DNA of 64,000 nucleotides from Planctomycetota bacterium (GTDB lineage: Bacteria > Planctomycetota > Planctomycetia > Planctomycetales > Planctomycetaceae): contig JAHZKX010000065.1 of NCBI GenBank assembly GCA_022600195.1, positions 24,633 through 88,632 on the forward strand, read 5' to 3'. The notes under the pieces were generated by a model. It did not search any database. It had not been told where the DNA came from and was given only the letters and a program-made list of their open reading frames with translations. Each line of letters begins with the position of its first letter. Position 1 is the first letter of the stretch. Positions 10,901-18,929 of this stretch are shown one piece after another. The position numbers were made by a program, and so were the translations under genes.

Positions 10901-11159
10901 ACAAAAACCTGAGGAGCGCATTCAATATGCCACGCGGATCGTATTAGCGCGCGAACTACGAAATGACGAATTAAGAATCTTCCTCAAAGGTTTTGAACGT
11001 TATCACAAACGATATCAGGCAGATCCCCAGTCTGCAAGACAATTATTGTCAGTGGGAGATTCACGACCTCAAAAACAATATGACGTAGCAGAGCATGCGG
11101 CTTATACCGTGATTGCGAGTCTGATTCTTAACCTGGATGAAACGATTAACAGAGAATAA
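7956..11159 (+). CDS. PSCyt1 / LamG / DUF1549-DUF1553 protein
   Basis: 1067 residues. The ATG at 7956 is preferred: GGGGA lies 9 nt upstream and it opens directly on a signal peptide (MRLLFRNIQFCLPVLLMVLL); a TTG at 7941 is the alternative. Order of domains: planctomycete cytochrome-type domain (CFQCHGPDQSQRKADLRLD, a CxxCH haem site), DUF1549 (with a second CARCHEHKYDP site), a coiled-coil stretch near residue 380-415, a laminin-G/concanavalin-like domain (about 470-650; FSIVFWVKP, FLLYVNGELQD), then DUF1553 with NRYWQMYFGHGLVKTTEDFG. Such proteins are tied to polysaccharide breakdown in planctomycetes; the exact role is unknown. The DUF1501 gene follows after 3 bp. Confidence 0.9.
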   Translation: MRLLFRNIQFCLPVLLMVLLIEISQLPAAEIDFNRDVRPILSDLCFQCHGPDQSQRKADLRLDLKEGLLGIDSESAVVIKGKALESELFSRLISGDPDLQMPPPKSGKQITPAQIETIKQWIDGGARWQKHWAFIPPHRPEIPQVKQTGWVRNPIDAFVLARLEQQDLSPSPEADKPTLIRRLSLDLTGLPSTIAEQDHFFRDDSASAYEKLVARLLKSPHYGERMAMEWLDAARYADTSGYQTDGERHMWRWREWVIDAFNSNKPFDQFTVEQLAGDLLPQPTLNQKIATGFNRNHRANSEGGIIFDEYLLEYAVDRVETTGTVWLGLTIGCARCHEHKYDPISQKEFYQLIAFFNNIPERGRVIKYGNVAPFVKAPTKKQQTQLAELDKEIQSLEELLQNAQPELKQLQKEWEQQIPTGDLQLKYPEHHLAYHIAFDGDLKMQNIGKQKQDFYAKKTTASSDLIQSKQDDSSAKSEFKQGIEGQALFLNGKSVAQASAKPTLSDKDPFSIVFWVKPHQSDGTILASLTPAQDESGFRVFLDKGKLRIDMGPRWLDDAIRLQSTNKLEMNRWSQVALTYAGNSQARDFLLYVNGELQDLKIQMNILTGGFSFPSPFQFGAYHKQHYFHGLVDDLKIYRTDLSEERISMALVREPVSQILGIPETERSAPQRMKLNRYFLTFRAPGKYRSAVTNLKVLKETRKSFYRTLPTSMVMQERKEQKPTFVLMRGEYDKPGEQVTAGIPASLGTLPSGLPPTRLGLARWLVDPQNPLMARVIVNRYWQMYFGHGLVKTTEDFGSQGDWPTHPDLLDWLATEFVRTDWNVKQLQKLIVTSATYRQSSQLPAKLKQLDPENRLLARAGRLRLSAEAIRDQALFTSGLLQTKIGGPSVKPYQPAGVWKEIASQEYQPGTGEDLFRRSMYTFWKRTVPPPAMSTFDAPSRETCIVKRSRTNTPLQALALLNDVTYVEAARKLAERMINLQEQKPEERIQYATRIVLARELRNDELRIFLKGFERYHKRYQADPQSARQLLSVGDSRPQKQYDVAEHAAYTVIASLILNLDETINRE

Positions 11160-11162
11160 TCT

Positions 11163-12599
11163 ATGCAAGATTCATCAAACGAATTAGAGATGCAGATAAA
11201 TCGACGTTCCTTTCTGCGCCAGAACACTGCCGGAGTCGGGTTAGCTGCATTAGCCACACTCCTGCAGGAATCAGGGGCAGCCGAACCGCAAAAAACGATT
11301 TCAAATGGCTTGCATTTTCCTGCACGGGCCAAACGGGTTATTTACTTGAGTCAGTCAGGTGCTCCCTCGCAGCTAGATCTCTTTGATTATAAACCGGATT
11401 TGAAAAAGTATCACAAAACCGAACTGCCCGATTCCATCCGCCGTGGACAGCGTTTGACGGGCATGACGGCCGGTCAAAATAGTTTTCCGATTGCCGCTTC
11501 CATGTTTCAGTTTGCCCAGCATGGAAAAAACGGCAGATGGATGAGCGAACTCCTACCGCATACCGCAAAAATTTCAGATGAGATCTGTGTAATCAAGTCG
11601 ATGTTTACCGAAGCCATCAACCATGATCCCGCGATCACATTCCTGCAGACCGGCAGCATCCAGGCTGGTCGACCCAGTATGGGCTCCTGGATTTCTTATG
11701 GTTTGGGAAGCGAAAATAAGGACCTGCCTACATTCGTCGCATTAACATCGGGAGCAGGTGGCCAACCCTTGTACGATCGCTTGTGGGGCAGCGGCTTTCT
11801 CCCTACGAAACATCAGGGAGTGAAATTTCGCCGTTCCAGTGATCCCGTGCTCTTTCTCTCCAATCCACCCGGTGTTGATCAAAAAGCCCGGCGAGAAATG
11901 CTTGACGATTTAGGCGAACTTAACCGGTTGTCTCTGGAACAAAAAGGCGACCCGGAAATTGCCACGAGAATTTCGCAATATGAGTTGGCGTTTCGTATGC
12001 AAACGTCCGTTCCCGAATTGGCAGACCTTTCAAAGGAATCGTCAGCGACATTCGATTTGTACGGCGAAAAAGCAAAGCAGCCGGGCACCTATGCCGCCAA
12101 TTGTCTCCTGGCAAGACGTCTGGCAGAACGAGGCGTACGGTTTATCCAGTTGTATCATCGTGGCTGGGATCATCATTTAAATCTGCCAACGAAAATCAAA
12201 CAGCTAGCCAGCGAAACCGATCAGGCGACGGCCGCATTGATTCTCGACTTGAAACATCGCGGCATGTTGGACGATACGCTCGTCGTCTGGGCGGGTGAAT
12301 TTGGTCGAACCGTCTATTGTCAGGGTACAATGACAGCTACGAATTATGGTCGCGATCACCATCCACGTTGCTTTTCCATCTGGGTCGCCGGTGGCGGAAT
12401 GAAGCCCGGCATGACATACGGGCAGACCGATGATTTCAGCTACAATATCACCGAAAACCCCCTGCCCGTTCATGATCTGAATGCGACGATATTCCACTGT
12501 CTGGGAATCGATCACAAAAAACTGACCTTCAAATTCCAGGGACGCTACTACCGCCTGACCGATGTGCACGGCGAAGTCGTGAAGCCGTTATTGAGTTAG
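11163..12599 (+). CDS. DUF1501 protein, Tat-exported
   Basis: 478 residues. INRRSFLRQNTAGVGLAALAT is a twin-arginine signal with the hydrophobic stretch after it. The rest is DUF1501, related to the alkaline-phosphatase/sulfatase fold: KRVIYLSQSGAPSQLDLFDYKP (with Asp), WDHH near residue 335, VVWAGEFGRT, GRDHHPRCFS, and a closing LTDVHGEVVKPLLS. It forms an operon with the DUF1549 gene in front (3 bp). The final domain motif matches that of the second DUF1501 protein in this window (18930-20321). Confidence 0.92.
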   Translation: MQDSSNELEMQINRRSFLRQNTAGVGLAALATLLQESGAAEPQKTISNGLHFPARAKRVIYLSQSGAPSQLDLFDYKPDLKKYHKTELPDSIRRGQRLTGMTAGQNSFPIAASMFQFAQHGKNGRWMSELLPHTAKISDEICVIKSMFTEAINHDPAITFLQTGSIQAGRPSMGSWISYGLGSENKDLPTFVALTSGAGGQPLYDRLWGSGFLPTKHQGVKFRRSSDPVLFLSNPPGVDQKARREMLDDLGELNRLSLEQKGDPEIATRISQYELAFRMQTSVPELADLSKESSATFDLYGEKAKQPGTYAANCLLARRLAERGVRFIQLYHRGWDHHLNLPTKIKQLASETDQATAALILDLKHRGMLDDTLVVWAGEFGRTVYCQGTMTATNYGRDHHPRCFSIWVAGGGMKPGMTYGQTDDFSYNITENPLPVHDLNATIFHCLGIDHKKLTFKFQGRYYRLTDVHGEVVKPLLS

Positions 12600-12979
12600 T
12601 GTGTTCCTTTCACCATTTCGACCCAGTCATTTAATCGGATCCAGTCTTCATCAGAAGATGGTCTTATGTAGATGATCAAGTCAGAAGTAAAAAGAGAAAT
12701 GAAACGGATCCATGTAATACCTGCTTCGTCTTCTATCCAGTTGAGATCTTGTGCTAAAACATCGACCGGGCCTCCTGTTGATAGATGCCACCAGGCACAA
12801 AATCTCGTACAAAGACTCGTTGAATTCAGTATTCGAATGATAGTACAAGGGTCATAGAATGATTTATGATATAATTCTATTGAGGCATTGTTGACTTTAG
12901 CTTCTGCCGCGATTGCATCTTTCCCATCATCAAATTTTAAATAGAGATCGAGCATACAAATATCTTTACCACTGGACAT
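12596..12979 (-). CDS. Hypothetical protein
   Basis: 127 residues, family not recognised. It is convergent with the DUF1501 gene and overlaps its end by 4 bp. The product looks like a compact soluble protein: SGKDICMLDLYLKFDDGKDAIAAEAKV, then a Cys/Trp-rich middle (CTRFCAWWHL) and a C-terminal helix DEDWIRLNDWVEMV. Base composition is more AT-rich than the neighbours, suggesting a recently acquired or lineage-specific gene. The start ATG at 12979 is not preceded by a clear ribosome site. Confidence 0.55.
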   Translation of the reverse strand: MSSGKDICMLDLYLKFDDGKDAIAAEAKVNNASIELYHKSFYDPCTIIRILNSTSLCTRFCAWWHLSTGGPVDVLAQDLNWIEDEAGITWIRFISLFTSDLIIYIRPSSDEDWIRLNDWVEMVKGTH

Positions 12980-13102
12980 GCTAAACTAAATCTCATTTAT
13001 TGTGTGATTCATATTTTTGACAGGGAGCGCGCGTGATTTGTGATTTTGGCTAGATAAATTAGTATACTATCTCACCCCTCTGTTCCACAAATAGTATTCA
13101 AC

Positions 13103-14992
13103 ATGCAGACCAACAAAAAAATTGATTCGAACAAACTGAGCCAGCGCATTATTGCGTGGGGCACTCCTTTGTTGTTTGCACTGGTCATCCTGATCCAGAC
13201 CACATCGTTTCGCCATTCCAAAAGCCCTACCTTTGATGAAACGTTCTACTTAAACTGTGCCTTAACCACAGTCAAAAATGGGACGCTTGACGAACGGATC
13301 TGCGGCGAAGGTGTTGCACCCATCCCGATTCTGCTCAACTACCTCCCCCCCGCCTGGTTCGCGGGAGGCGAAGAACGTATCGAAGTCTGGAAAGGCGATC
13401 CCTCCGATCCCCCGTTGATCGATCAGGCACGGCTCCTGAATTCGATACTCATCGGAATCCCCACGATGCTGCTGATTTATCTCTGGCTGTTCCGGCGCAG
13501 GGGCTACACCGCGGGTCTGCTTGGAGCCACCCTGGTCACATTTTCTCCAACGATGACGGCCCACTTTTCTCTGGCTACCACTGATGCCTGTTTCACACTG
13601 GCCGCTTTGGTCGCCTTGGCAACACTCACTTGCTACTGGAAAAATCCCACGAAAAAAAATCTGCTCTGGCTCTCGTTAACGACATCCATTGCCATTTCAA
13701 CAAAATATTCCGGCATCTTTTTGTTCCCCTGCATCCTGATGATTATGACATTGCTGGCGCTACAGCAGTTTTCTGTATTCTCTAAAAAGTCGCTTTGGGT
13801 AGTACTCAAGCGTGTCACAGTTTCCTTTACCCTGTTTCTGCTGTTCACAATCCCCCTCACCTGGGCCTTGCATTTATTCAGCTTCAGCGGGCCGCTCAAG
13901 ACCGTCCCCTATGCTGAAACTCCCGACTATTCGGCCTGGGTCCGCGTGCTCGGGCGTGGGCCCGCAGCACAGAAGATTATGGAAGTTTCAAACTCACACC
14001 TGAAACGCCCTGCTCCCTTCGCTGGTATCTTATTTCAATTCCTGCATAACGCCGCCGGTCATGACGCCTATCTTATGGGTGACGTCTCTCTCTCGGGCTG
14101 GTGGTATTTCTTTCCGATGAACTGGTTGTTGAAAAGTACGCCTGTGGAACTGCTGCTGACGATTCTCGGTTTCATTCTGGGTCTGTTCTTTATCCGCGAT
14201 GTCTGGATAACGCTGCGCCAAAATTCAGAGGATGCCCCCGCTCTTTCTTCAGAAAATAGAGGTACGTCTGTTACAAACGAACCGACAAACCATGCTCCGG
14301 TCATCTGGTTGTTAGCAATAGCAGTTTTGTTCTTCATGTTATTAACCAGTCGCTTGAATTTGGGACAACGTTATCTGCTGACCCTGTACCCCCTGCTCTT
14401 CCTGTTTACGATCGACCAGTTCTGGCGCTGGTTTCAACACAAAACCTCTTTGATTGCACTACTCAGTTTTGTCTGCATCGGTTTTCAGTTGGTCTCGATT
14501 ACCTCGGTTCAGCCGCATTATCTTTCTTACTTTAATTCGAGTATCGGCGGTCCTTCCAAGGGACATTTCTATCTGCTCGATTCCAATCTCGACTGGGGAC
14601 AGGATCTGCCCGCTCTGAAAAAAGTGCTCGCTGAACTCCCGTCGGAAGATCGCGATTCATACCTGCTCTACTATTTTGGTACCGCACATCCGGAAGCCTA
14701 CTCCATTCAATCGCACTCATTGAATGACGCGTTACCAGCAGATTTAGATCGCTGGAAATACCTGGCTCTCTCGGCCAATTATTTGCAGGGCTTGTATACG
14801 CATTCGAAAGATCCGTTTGTCGCATTCCGTTCCCTCAAGCCAATCAAACGTGCTGGCTATTCTCTCTTTCTGTTTGACCTCTCAACTCCCGCAGCGAAAC
14901 AAGCCTTGCAGCAGGCCGTGACTGTACTGCAGGAAATGCAAGATGAAAAAAACGCAGTCAAACCAAACGCTGTCAAATCTTCTGAAAAATAA
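13103..14992 (+). CDS. GT-C fold glycosyltransferase (family-39-like)
   Basis: 629 residues with multiple membrane helices. PTFDETFYLNCAL near residue 39 carries the Asp-Glu pair of the catalytic first loop. FPMNWLLKSTPVELLLTILGF near residue 340 matches the K-TP motif typical of dolichyl-phosphate-mannose protein mannosyltransferase relatives. The C-terminal third is soluble and extracytoplasmic: YFNSSIGGPSKGHFYLLDSNLDWGQDLPALKK is a recurrent motif of bacterial family members. It stands alone, diverging from the hypothetical gene at 12979 across 123 bp. Predicted role: lipid-linked sugar transfer at the membrane outer face. Confidence 0.85.
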   Translation: MQTNKKIDSNKLSQRIIAWGTPLLFALVILIQTTSFRHSKSPTFDETFYLNCALTTVKNGTLDERICGEGVAPIPILLNYLPPAWFAGGEERIEVWKGDPSDPPLIDQARLLNSILIGIPTMLLIYLWLFRRRGYTAGLLGATLVTFSPTMTAHFSLATTDACFTLAALVALATLTCYWKNPTKKNLLWLSLTTSIAISTKYSGIFLFPCILMIMTLLALQQFSVFSKKSLWVVLKRVTVSFTLFLLFTIPLTWALHLFSFSGPLKTVPYAETPDYSAWVRVLGRGPAAQKIMEVSNSHLKRPAPFAGILFQFLHNAAGHDAYLMGDVSLSGWWYFFPMNWLLKSTPVELLLTILGFILGLFFIRDVWITLRQNSEDAPALSSENRGTSVTNEPTNHAPVIWLLAIAVLFFMLLTSRLNLGQRYLLTLYPLLFLFTIDQFWRWFQHKTSLIALLSFVCIGFQLVSITSVQPHYLSYFNSSIGGPSKGHFYLLDSNLDWGQDLPALKKVLAELPSEDRDSYLLYYFGTAHPEAYSIQSHSLNDALPADLDRWKYLALSANYLQGLYTHSKDPFVAFRSLKPIKRAGYSLFLFDLSTPAAKQALQQAVTVLQEMQDEKNAVKPNAVKSSEK

Positions 14993-15018
14993 GGCAAACT
15001 GAGTTCGCCAAAGACATA

Positions 15019-15046
15019 CTGACAGATTCTTGAAATCTGCTACAAT
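15019..15046 (+). promoter_or_regulatory. Candidate sigma-70-type promoter
   Basis: CTGACA (15019-15024), a 16-bp spacer, then TACAAT (15041-15046). It would start transcription near 15053, about 68 nt before the small exported protein gene at 15121. One mismatch to the consensus in each box. Confidence 0.5.
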
Positions 15047-15120
15047 AATCAGCAGAACGGTTTCGGATATTGGTGAGCCGAACATCTCTTGTGTTGAATG
15101 CATTGTCAGGAGTTTCAATC

Positions 15121-15519
15121 ATGAAAAAGATGTCTTATATATTAGCTGTTGTGACAGCATTATCGTGCATGACCGCAGGCAGCTTGAACAGTGCAGTCGA
15201 AGCTGAGAAACCCCAGCTGGATTCGGATAGCAAGACAGAAAAATTACTCGAACGAATTGCTCAGCTTGAGAAACGGGTTGCAGAACTGGAAAAATCTAAG
15301 CCAGCGAAGATAACTTACACACCCGTTGGTGATTTACCACCAGGGCCACCAACACTCCCGTTTAATGTACCCGTCCCACTCAATGCAGTTAAGATGCCCG
15401 TTCTACCTAAAGCAGATCCGCATCCAAGGGGTTGGAAACAACAAGAAATAAACGGGATGAAATACTATATTGTACCCCTTGGTTCATCGGGAAAATCGAT
15501 TGTATCGGTGCCCCGTTGA
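15121..15519 (+). CDS. Small exported protein with coiled coil and Pro-rich segment
   Basis: 132 residues from the ATG at 15121, which has AGGAG 8 nt upstream; an earlier frame opening at 15070 would hide the signal peptide (MKKMSYILAVVTALSCMTAG). After the signal come a short leucine-type coiled coil (KLLERIAQLEKRVAELEKSK), a proline-rich linker (VGDLPPGPPTLPFNVPVPL) and a small C-terminal region. No known family; probably a periplasmic or surface protein. The DUF971 gene follows 40 bp later. Confidence 0.7.
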   Translation: MKKMSYILAVVTALSCMTAGSLNSAVEAEKPQLDSDSKTEKLLERIAQLEKRVAELEKSKPAKITYTPVGDLPPGPPTLPFNVPVPLNAVKMPVLPKADPHPRGWKQQEINGMKYYIVPLGSSGKSIVSVPR

Positions 15520-15558
15520 ATCTATGAAGGTGAAAAACATCAATAGAAAAAATACAAC

Positions 15559-15879
15559 ATGGATTTATCTCCCACAGATTTAAAACTTATTGACGATACG
15601 GCATTACTCATTGAATGGAATGATGGCCAGCGAAAGCGTTATCCCTTTTCGGCGTTACGCAAAGCCTGTCCTTGTGCAGCCTGCCGTCACGAAAATGATG
15701 CCGAAGCCGCCAATCCGATGCAGCTTACCGTGCTTTCACCCGTTGATCTCAAACCGATGAAAGTCGAAAAAATGAGTCTGGCAGGTAACTATGCTTATAG
15801 AATTACCTTTAGCGATGGACACAATACCGGACTGTTTACCTTCGAATTATTGCGGGAACTCGGGGAAGTGGTGGAGTAG
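15559..15879 (+). CDS. DUF971 / GBBH-like N-terminal domain protein
   Basis: 106 residues, the full length of a stand-alone DUF971 protein. Seen: LIEWNDGQRKRYPFSALRKACPCAACRHE, where the three Cys plus the His (C-P-C-xx-C-x-H) form the zinc site known from the N-terminal domain of gamma-butyrobetaine hydroxylase, and the closing HNTGLFTFELLREL. Stand-alone members are often found near Fe-S cluster assembly or Mrp genes; none is nearby here. Role otherwise unknown. Confidence 0.9.
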   Translation: MDLSPTDLKLIDDTALLIEWNDGQRKRYPFSALRKACPCAACRHENDAEAANPMQLTVLSPVDLKPMKVEKMSLAGNYAYRITFSDGHNTGLFTFELLRELGEVVE

Positions 15880-15929
15880 CAGATTGATGCGACAGACGGA
15901 AACCTTGTAACTTTTTCCATAGTCAGCCT

Positions 15930-16520
15930 TCAAAATGCGCCGTTAATCGCCGCAACGATGAATGTCACGAAACCCACGACGATCGCAAGGTCACCGGCTG
16001 CGACCAGAATCCCAAAAACTCTGATGGGTAACTTGGAGTCTGTATCAGTCATTGCCGCGAATCCGCGTTGTGTCATCAGGGACTGGTAAGCGAACACACA
16101 AAAAATCAATAAGACAGAGAGCAACATGAGCGGCCCAGCCTTTGTGCCGGAATTCGTAGCCAAAGCCAGGTCGATGAAAAGATTGAAGAACGCAAACAGC
16201 CCAAAGCCGATGATCGAAGGAAGAATACAACCCTCCGGGTTCACAACCGTTACTTTTTTCCGAATTGAAGACAGAGATCTGCGCAGGGAAAAAACGTAGA
16301 AGGCAACGCTTCCCACTGCCCATAACACCACCGCAGCAGCTAATGGCGGTTTTGCAATTGCGATAAAAGCGAACAACAGGTACTTGATGGGGAATGGAAG
16401 AAAGACACACGATTTCAGCACATGCACCAGCACCACGCGGAATCGAGAACGAATTTTTTTCTCAATTTCAGGTATTGCTTCCGGTTCTTCCGGTTCAAAC
16501 TCTTCAATAGTTACGGACAT
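15930..16520 (-). CDS. Hypothetical four- to five-helix membrane protein
   Basis: 196 residues. The N-terminus is acidic and cytoplasmic in character (SVTIEEFEPEEPEAIPEIEKKIRSR). Hydrophobic helices follow at about residues 38-58, 60-80, 100-120, 128-146 and 168-192. No family recognised. It is convergent with the DUF971 gene. The ATG at 16520 lies within a typical spacing of GGAAG on the minus strand. Confidence 0.7.
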   Translation of the reverse strand: MSVTIEEFEPEEPEAIPEIEKKIRSRFRVVLVHVLKSCVFLPFPIKYLLFAFIAIAKPPLAAAVVLWAVGSVAFYVFSLRRSLSSIRKKVTVVNPEGCILPSIIGFGLFAFFNLFIDLALATNSGTKAGPLMLLSVLLIFCVFAYQSLMTQRGFAAMTDTDSKLPIRVFGILVAAGDLAIVVGFVTFIVAAINGAF

Positions 16521-16796
16521 GGGATACTTCCATTGATTTCATAGTAGAAGAGGTTGAGCAAATTTTTGCTGAAACAATATCAAACTTGAACTGAAATGAT
16601 TATATCACTCGGCATCAACCACTCAAGAGAATTTCATTTATACCGGGGATGCTCCTTTTGAAATGGATACGCGTTTGAGCATCCCTTGGTATCGACGTCA
16701 GGTGCTGGACATCATCGCTGTGCACTGATAATATTGGGTTGATTCTTCAGAAGTACCGATTCGAAGTGACTTTTCAGTAGGATAAAGTGAGCCTCT

Positions 16797-18404
16797 ATGA
16801 GATTCTCCATTGTTGCCCTCTTGTGTGTAGCCTTATCTTGTCTGTTCGGATTCCTGGCCGCTGGTGAGGTCGCTGCTGAAAATCCACCCCGTCCGAACAT
16901 CGTTCTGATCATGGCCGATGACCTGGGATACTCTGACGTGGGCTGTTATGGGAGCGAAATCCAGACTCCACACCTCGATCAGTTGGCAAAAGAGGGATTG
17001 AGGTTCACTCAGTTTTATAACTGCGCCGTTTGTGTCACCACCCGGGCCGCTCTGTTGACAGGCCTCCATCCGCGAAGACGAGGTGGAAGACTCCTGCATC
17101 AGGATATGACGACTCTTGCGGAAGTGCTCAAATTGGCCGGCTATCGGACTTCGCTCACCGGGAAATGGCATCTCGGGAATACAAAACCAAATCGTCCCAC
17201 AGATCGTGGTTTTGATGAGTATTACGGCCTCGCGGACGGCTGTAGTAATTTCTTCTATCCCACCAAACCCGATCCCGATTTTTACAATGGCGGCAAGGTA
17301 CGTACCTTTCTGCATAACGAGCAAAAAATCACTTCATTTCCCGATGATTTCTATGCCACCGATGCCTTCACTGACCATGCGGTGAAACAGATCGAATCAA
17401 ATGCCAAAGCAGATGCCCCATTTTTTCTGCACCTCTGCTACACCGCCCCACACTTTCCACTACATGCCAAACCAGCGGACATCGCCAAATATAAAGGCAA
17501 GTATGAAGACGGATATTTCAAGCTTCGTGAAAAACGTTTCGAGCGCATGGTCAAGCTCGGACTCATGCAGCCCGACTGGAAATTGTCACCCCCAGACTAC
17601 AACGCCAGCAAGTTTCGTTTCGATTACAAAATTCCGGCCTGGGAAGATGTCGCCGACCTGAAACGCGAAAAACGCCGCATGGAAGTCTACGCGGGCATGG
17701 TGGATTCTCTCGATCAGGGTGTGGGTCGCGTCTTAACAGCCATTAAACAGGCGGGCATCGAAGACAATACCATCGTTTTGTTTCTCTCGGACAATGGCGG
17801 CTGTGCCTCCTATCCCGGCTACTGGAAAGAGTCAACTCGTAAGGCCCGTGAAGCATATAACAGTGAACCGCCCGGCGGGATCAACACTTATGATTTCGTC
17901 GCACCCGGCTGGGGATGGGCGCAATGTGCCCCTTTTCGTCGCTTCAAAGTCTGGACCTATGAAGGCGGAATCGCCACTCCGTTAATCGTAAGGTGGCCTG
18001 CGAAAATCAAAGCCAATACCATCACCCAACAGGTCGGCCACATCGTCGATTTCATGCCCACCTTCATGGAACTCGCGGGAGCAAAATACCCTCAGGAACG
18101 TCAGGGGCAACCTGTTCCCAACAAAGAAGGGCTAAGCCTGCTGCCGATCCTCTCTGGCAAACAACGCGCCGGACATGAATCACTCTGCTGGTTCCTTTAT
18201 GGAAATCGCGCGGTACGCGAAGGACGCTGGAAACTGGTCTGGGGAGCCGACCAGACCAAGTGGGAACTCTACGATATGCAAGCCGATCGCACCGAAACCA
18301 ACAACGTGGCGGCCCAGCACCCCAAACGCGTCGAACGCATGAAACAAAACTGGCTCAAATGGGCCAAACAGACCGGGGCACCTCTCAAGGGAAATCGAAT
18401 CTGA
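16797..18404 (+). CDS. Secreted sulfatase (arylsulfatase A-like)
   Basis: 535 residues. The signal peptide (MRFSIVALLCVALSCLFGFLAAG) is followed by the sulfatase core: NIVLIMADDLGYSDVGCYG with the two metal-binding Asp, the active-site motif CVTTRAALLTGLHPRR in which Cys would be converted to formylglycine (the third position is Thr where Pro or Ala is usual), TGKWHLG with Lys and His, FFLHLCYTAPHFPLH, and FLSDNGG with the second Asp-Asn metal pair. Typical length. It would remove sulfate esters from an extracellular glycan. The usual formylglycine-generating partner is not in this window. Confidence 0.93.
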   Translation: MRFSIVALLCVALSCLFGFLAAGEVAAENPPRPNIVLIMADDLGYSDVGCYGSEIQTPHLDQLAKEGLRFTQFYNCAVCVTTRAALLTGLHPRRRGGRLLHQDMTTLAEVLKLAGYRTSLTGKWHLGNTKPNRPTDRGFDEYYGLADGCSNFFYPTKPDPDFYNGGKVRTFLHNEQKITSFPDDFYATDAFTDHAVKQIESNAKADAPFFLHLCYTAPHFPLHAKPADIAKYKGKYEDGYFKLREKRFERMVKLGLMQPDWKLSPPDYNASKFRFDYKIPAWEDVADLKREKRRMEVYAGMVDSLDQGVGRVLTAIKQAGIEDNTIVLFLSDNGGCASYPGYWKESTRKAREAYNSEPPGGINTYDFVAPGWGWAQCAPFRRFKVWTYEGGIATPLIVRWPAKIKANTITQQVGHIVDFMPTFMELAGAKYPQERQGQPVPNKEGLSLLPILSGKQRAGHESLCWFLYGNRAVREGRWKLVWGADQTKWELYDMQADRTETNNVAAQHPKRVERMKQNWLKWAKQTGAPLKGNRI

Positions 18405-18446
18405 TACCGCGACCGGACCAGCCTGATTACGGTTTCAGCCTCTCCG

Positions 18447-18887
18447 CTATTTCTTCAGACGTCGCCATTCCTCGGTAAAGGGGTTCCCATCACCGTACTG
18501 TCGATACGTGTCTCCTTCGACTTCAATCTTGAACTGCAGCGATTTCCCAATATAGTCCTTAGTATTTTTATTGGCAAAAGTAATTGTCTCGACGTACTTG
18601 TCGCCATCAAGTGTATAAGTTCCTCCATGATGAACAATGACGACACCCGTGTCAGGATCAGCCTGCGTTATCGTCCAGTGTCCCAGTCCCCAGAATTTCA
18701 TCCGGGCCCCCTTTGCTGGTTCTTCAGTTGCACCCGGTTTCCCCAGCAGTACCCACGCACCAAGCATGGACTTTCGTAAATCCTGCTTCGCTTCCTTCGC
18801 GGGTGGCTTGGTTGCATCGTCCTGTGCGAGTACCGAAACAGTCAGTAGGGGAAGAACACAAATCAAAAGAAAATAGTATTTCGACAT
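18447..18887 (-). CDS. Small exported protein, lipocalin-like
   Basis: 146 residues with signal peptide MSKYYFLLICVLPLLTVSVLA. The mature part begins with a charged linker and then GAWVLLGKPG, MKFWGLGHWTITQADPDTG, HHGGTYTLDGDKYVETITFA, KSLQFKIEVEGDTYRQYG, EEWRRLKK: the strand-turn pattern of small lipocalin-like proteins in Bacteroidetes and planctomycetes that open with G-W and end with a W-R-R/K segment. Ligand unknown. It is convergent with the sulfatase gene (42 bp) and just downstream of the DUF1549/DUF1501 operon on the same strand. Confidence 0.8.
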   Translation of the reverse strand: MSKYYFLLICVLPLLTVSVLAQDDATKPPAKEAKQDLRKSMLGAWVLLGKPGATEEPAKGARMKFWGLGHWTITQADPDTGVVIVHHGGTYTLDGDKYVETITFANKNTKDYIGKSLQFKIEVEGDTYRQYGDGNPFTEEWRRLKK

Positions 18888-18929
18888 GGTAGTTTTCTCC
18901 TCATTCTAAATAGTAAACTGCTCATCGCA

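Noticed and set aside
12204..12569. Minus-strand frame of 121 codons inside the DUF1501 gene
   Set aside because: Fully inside a well-supported gene in another frame; shadow.
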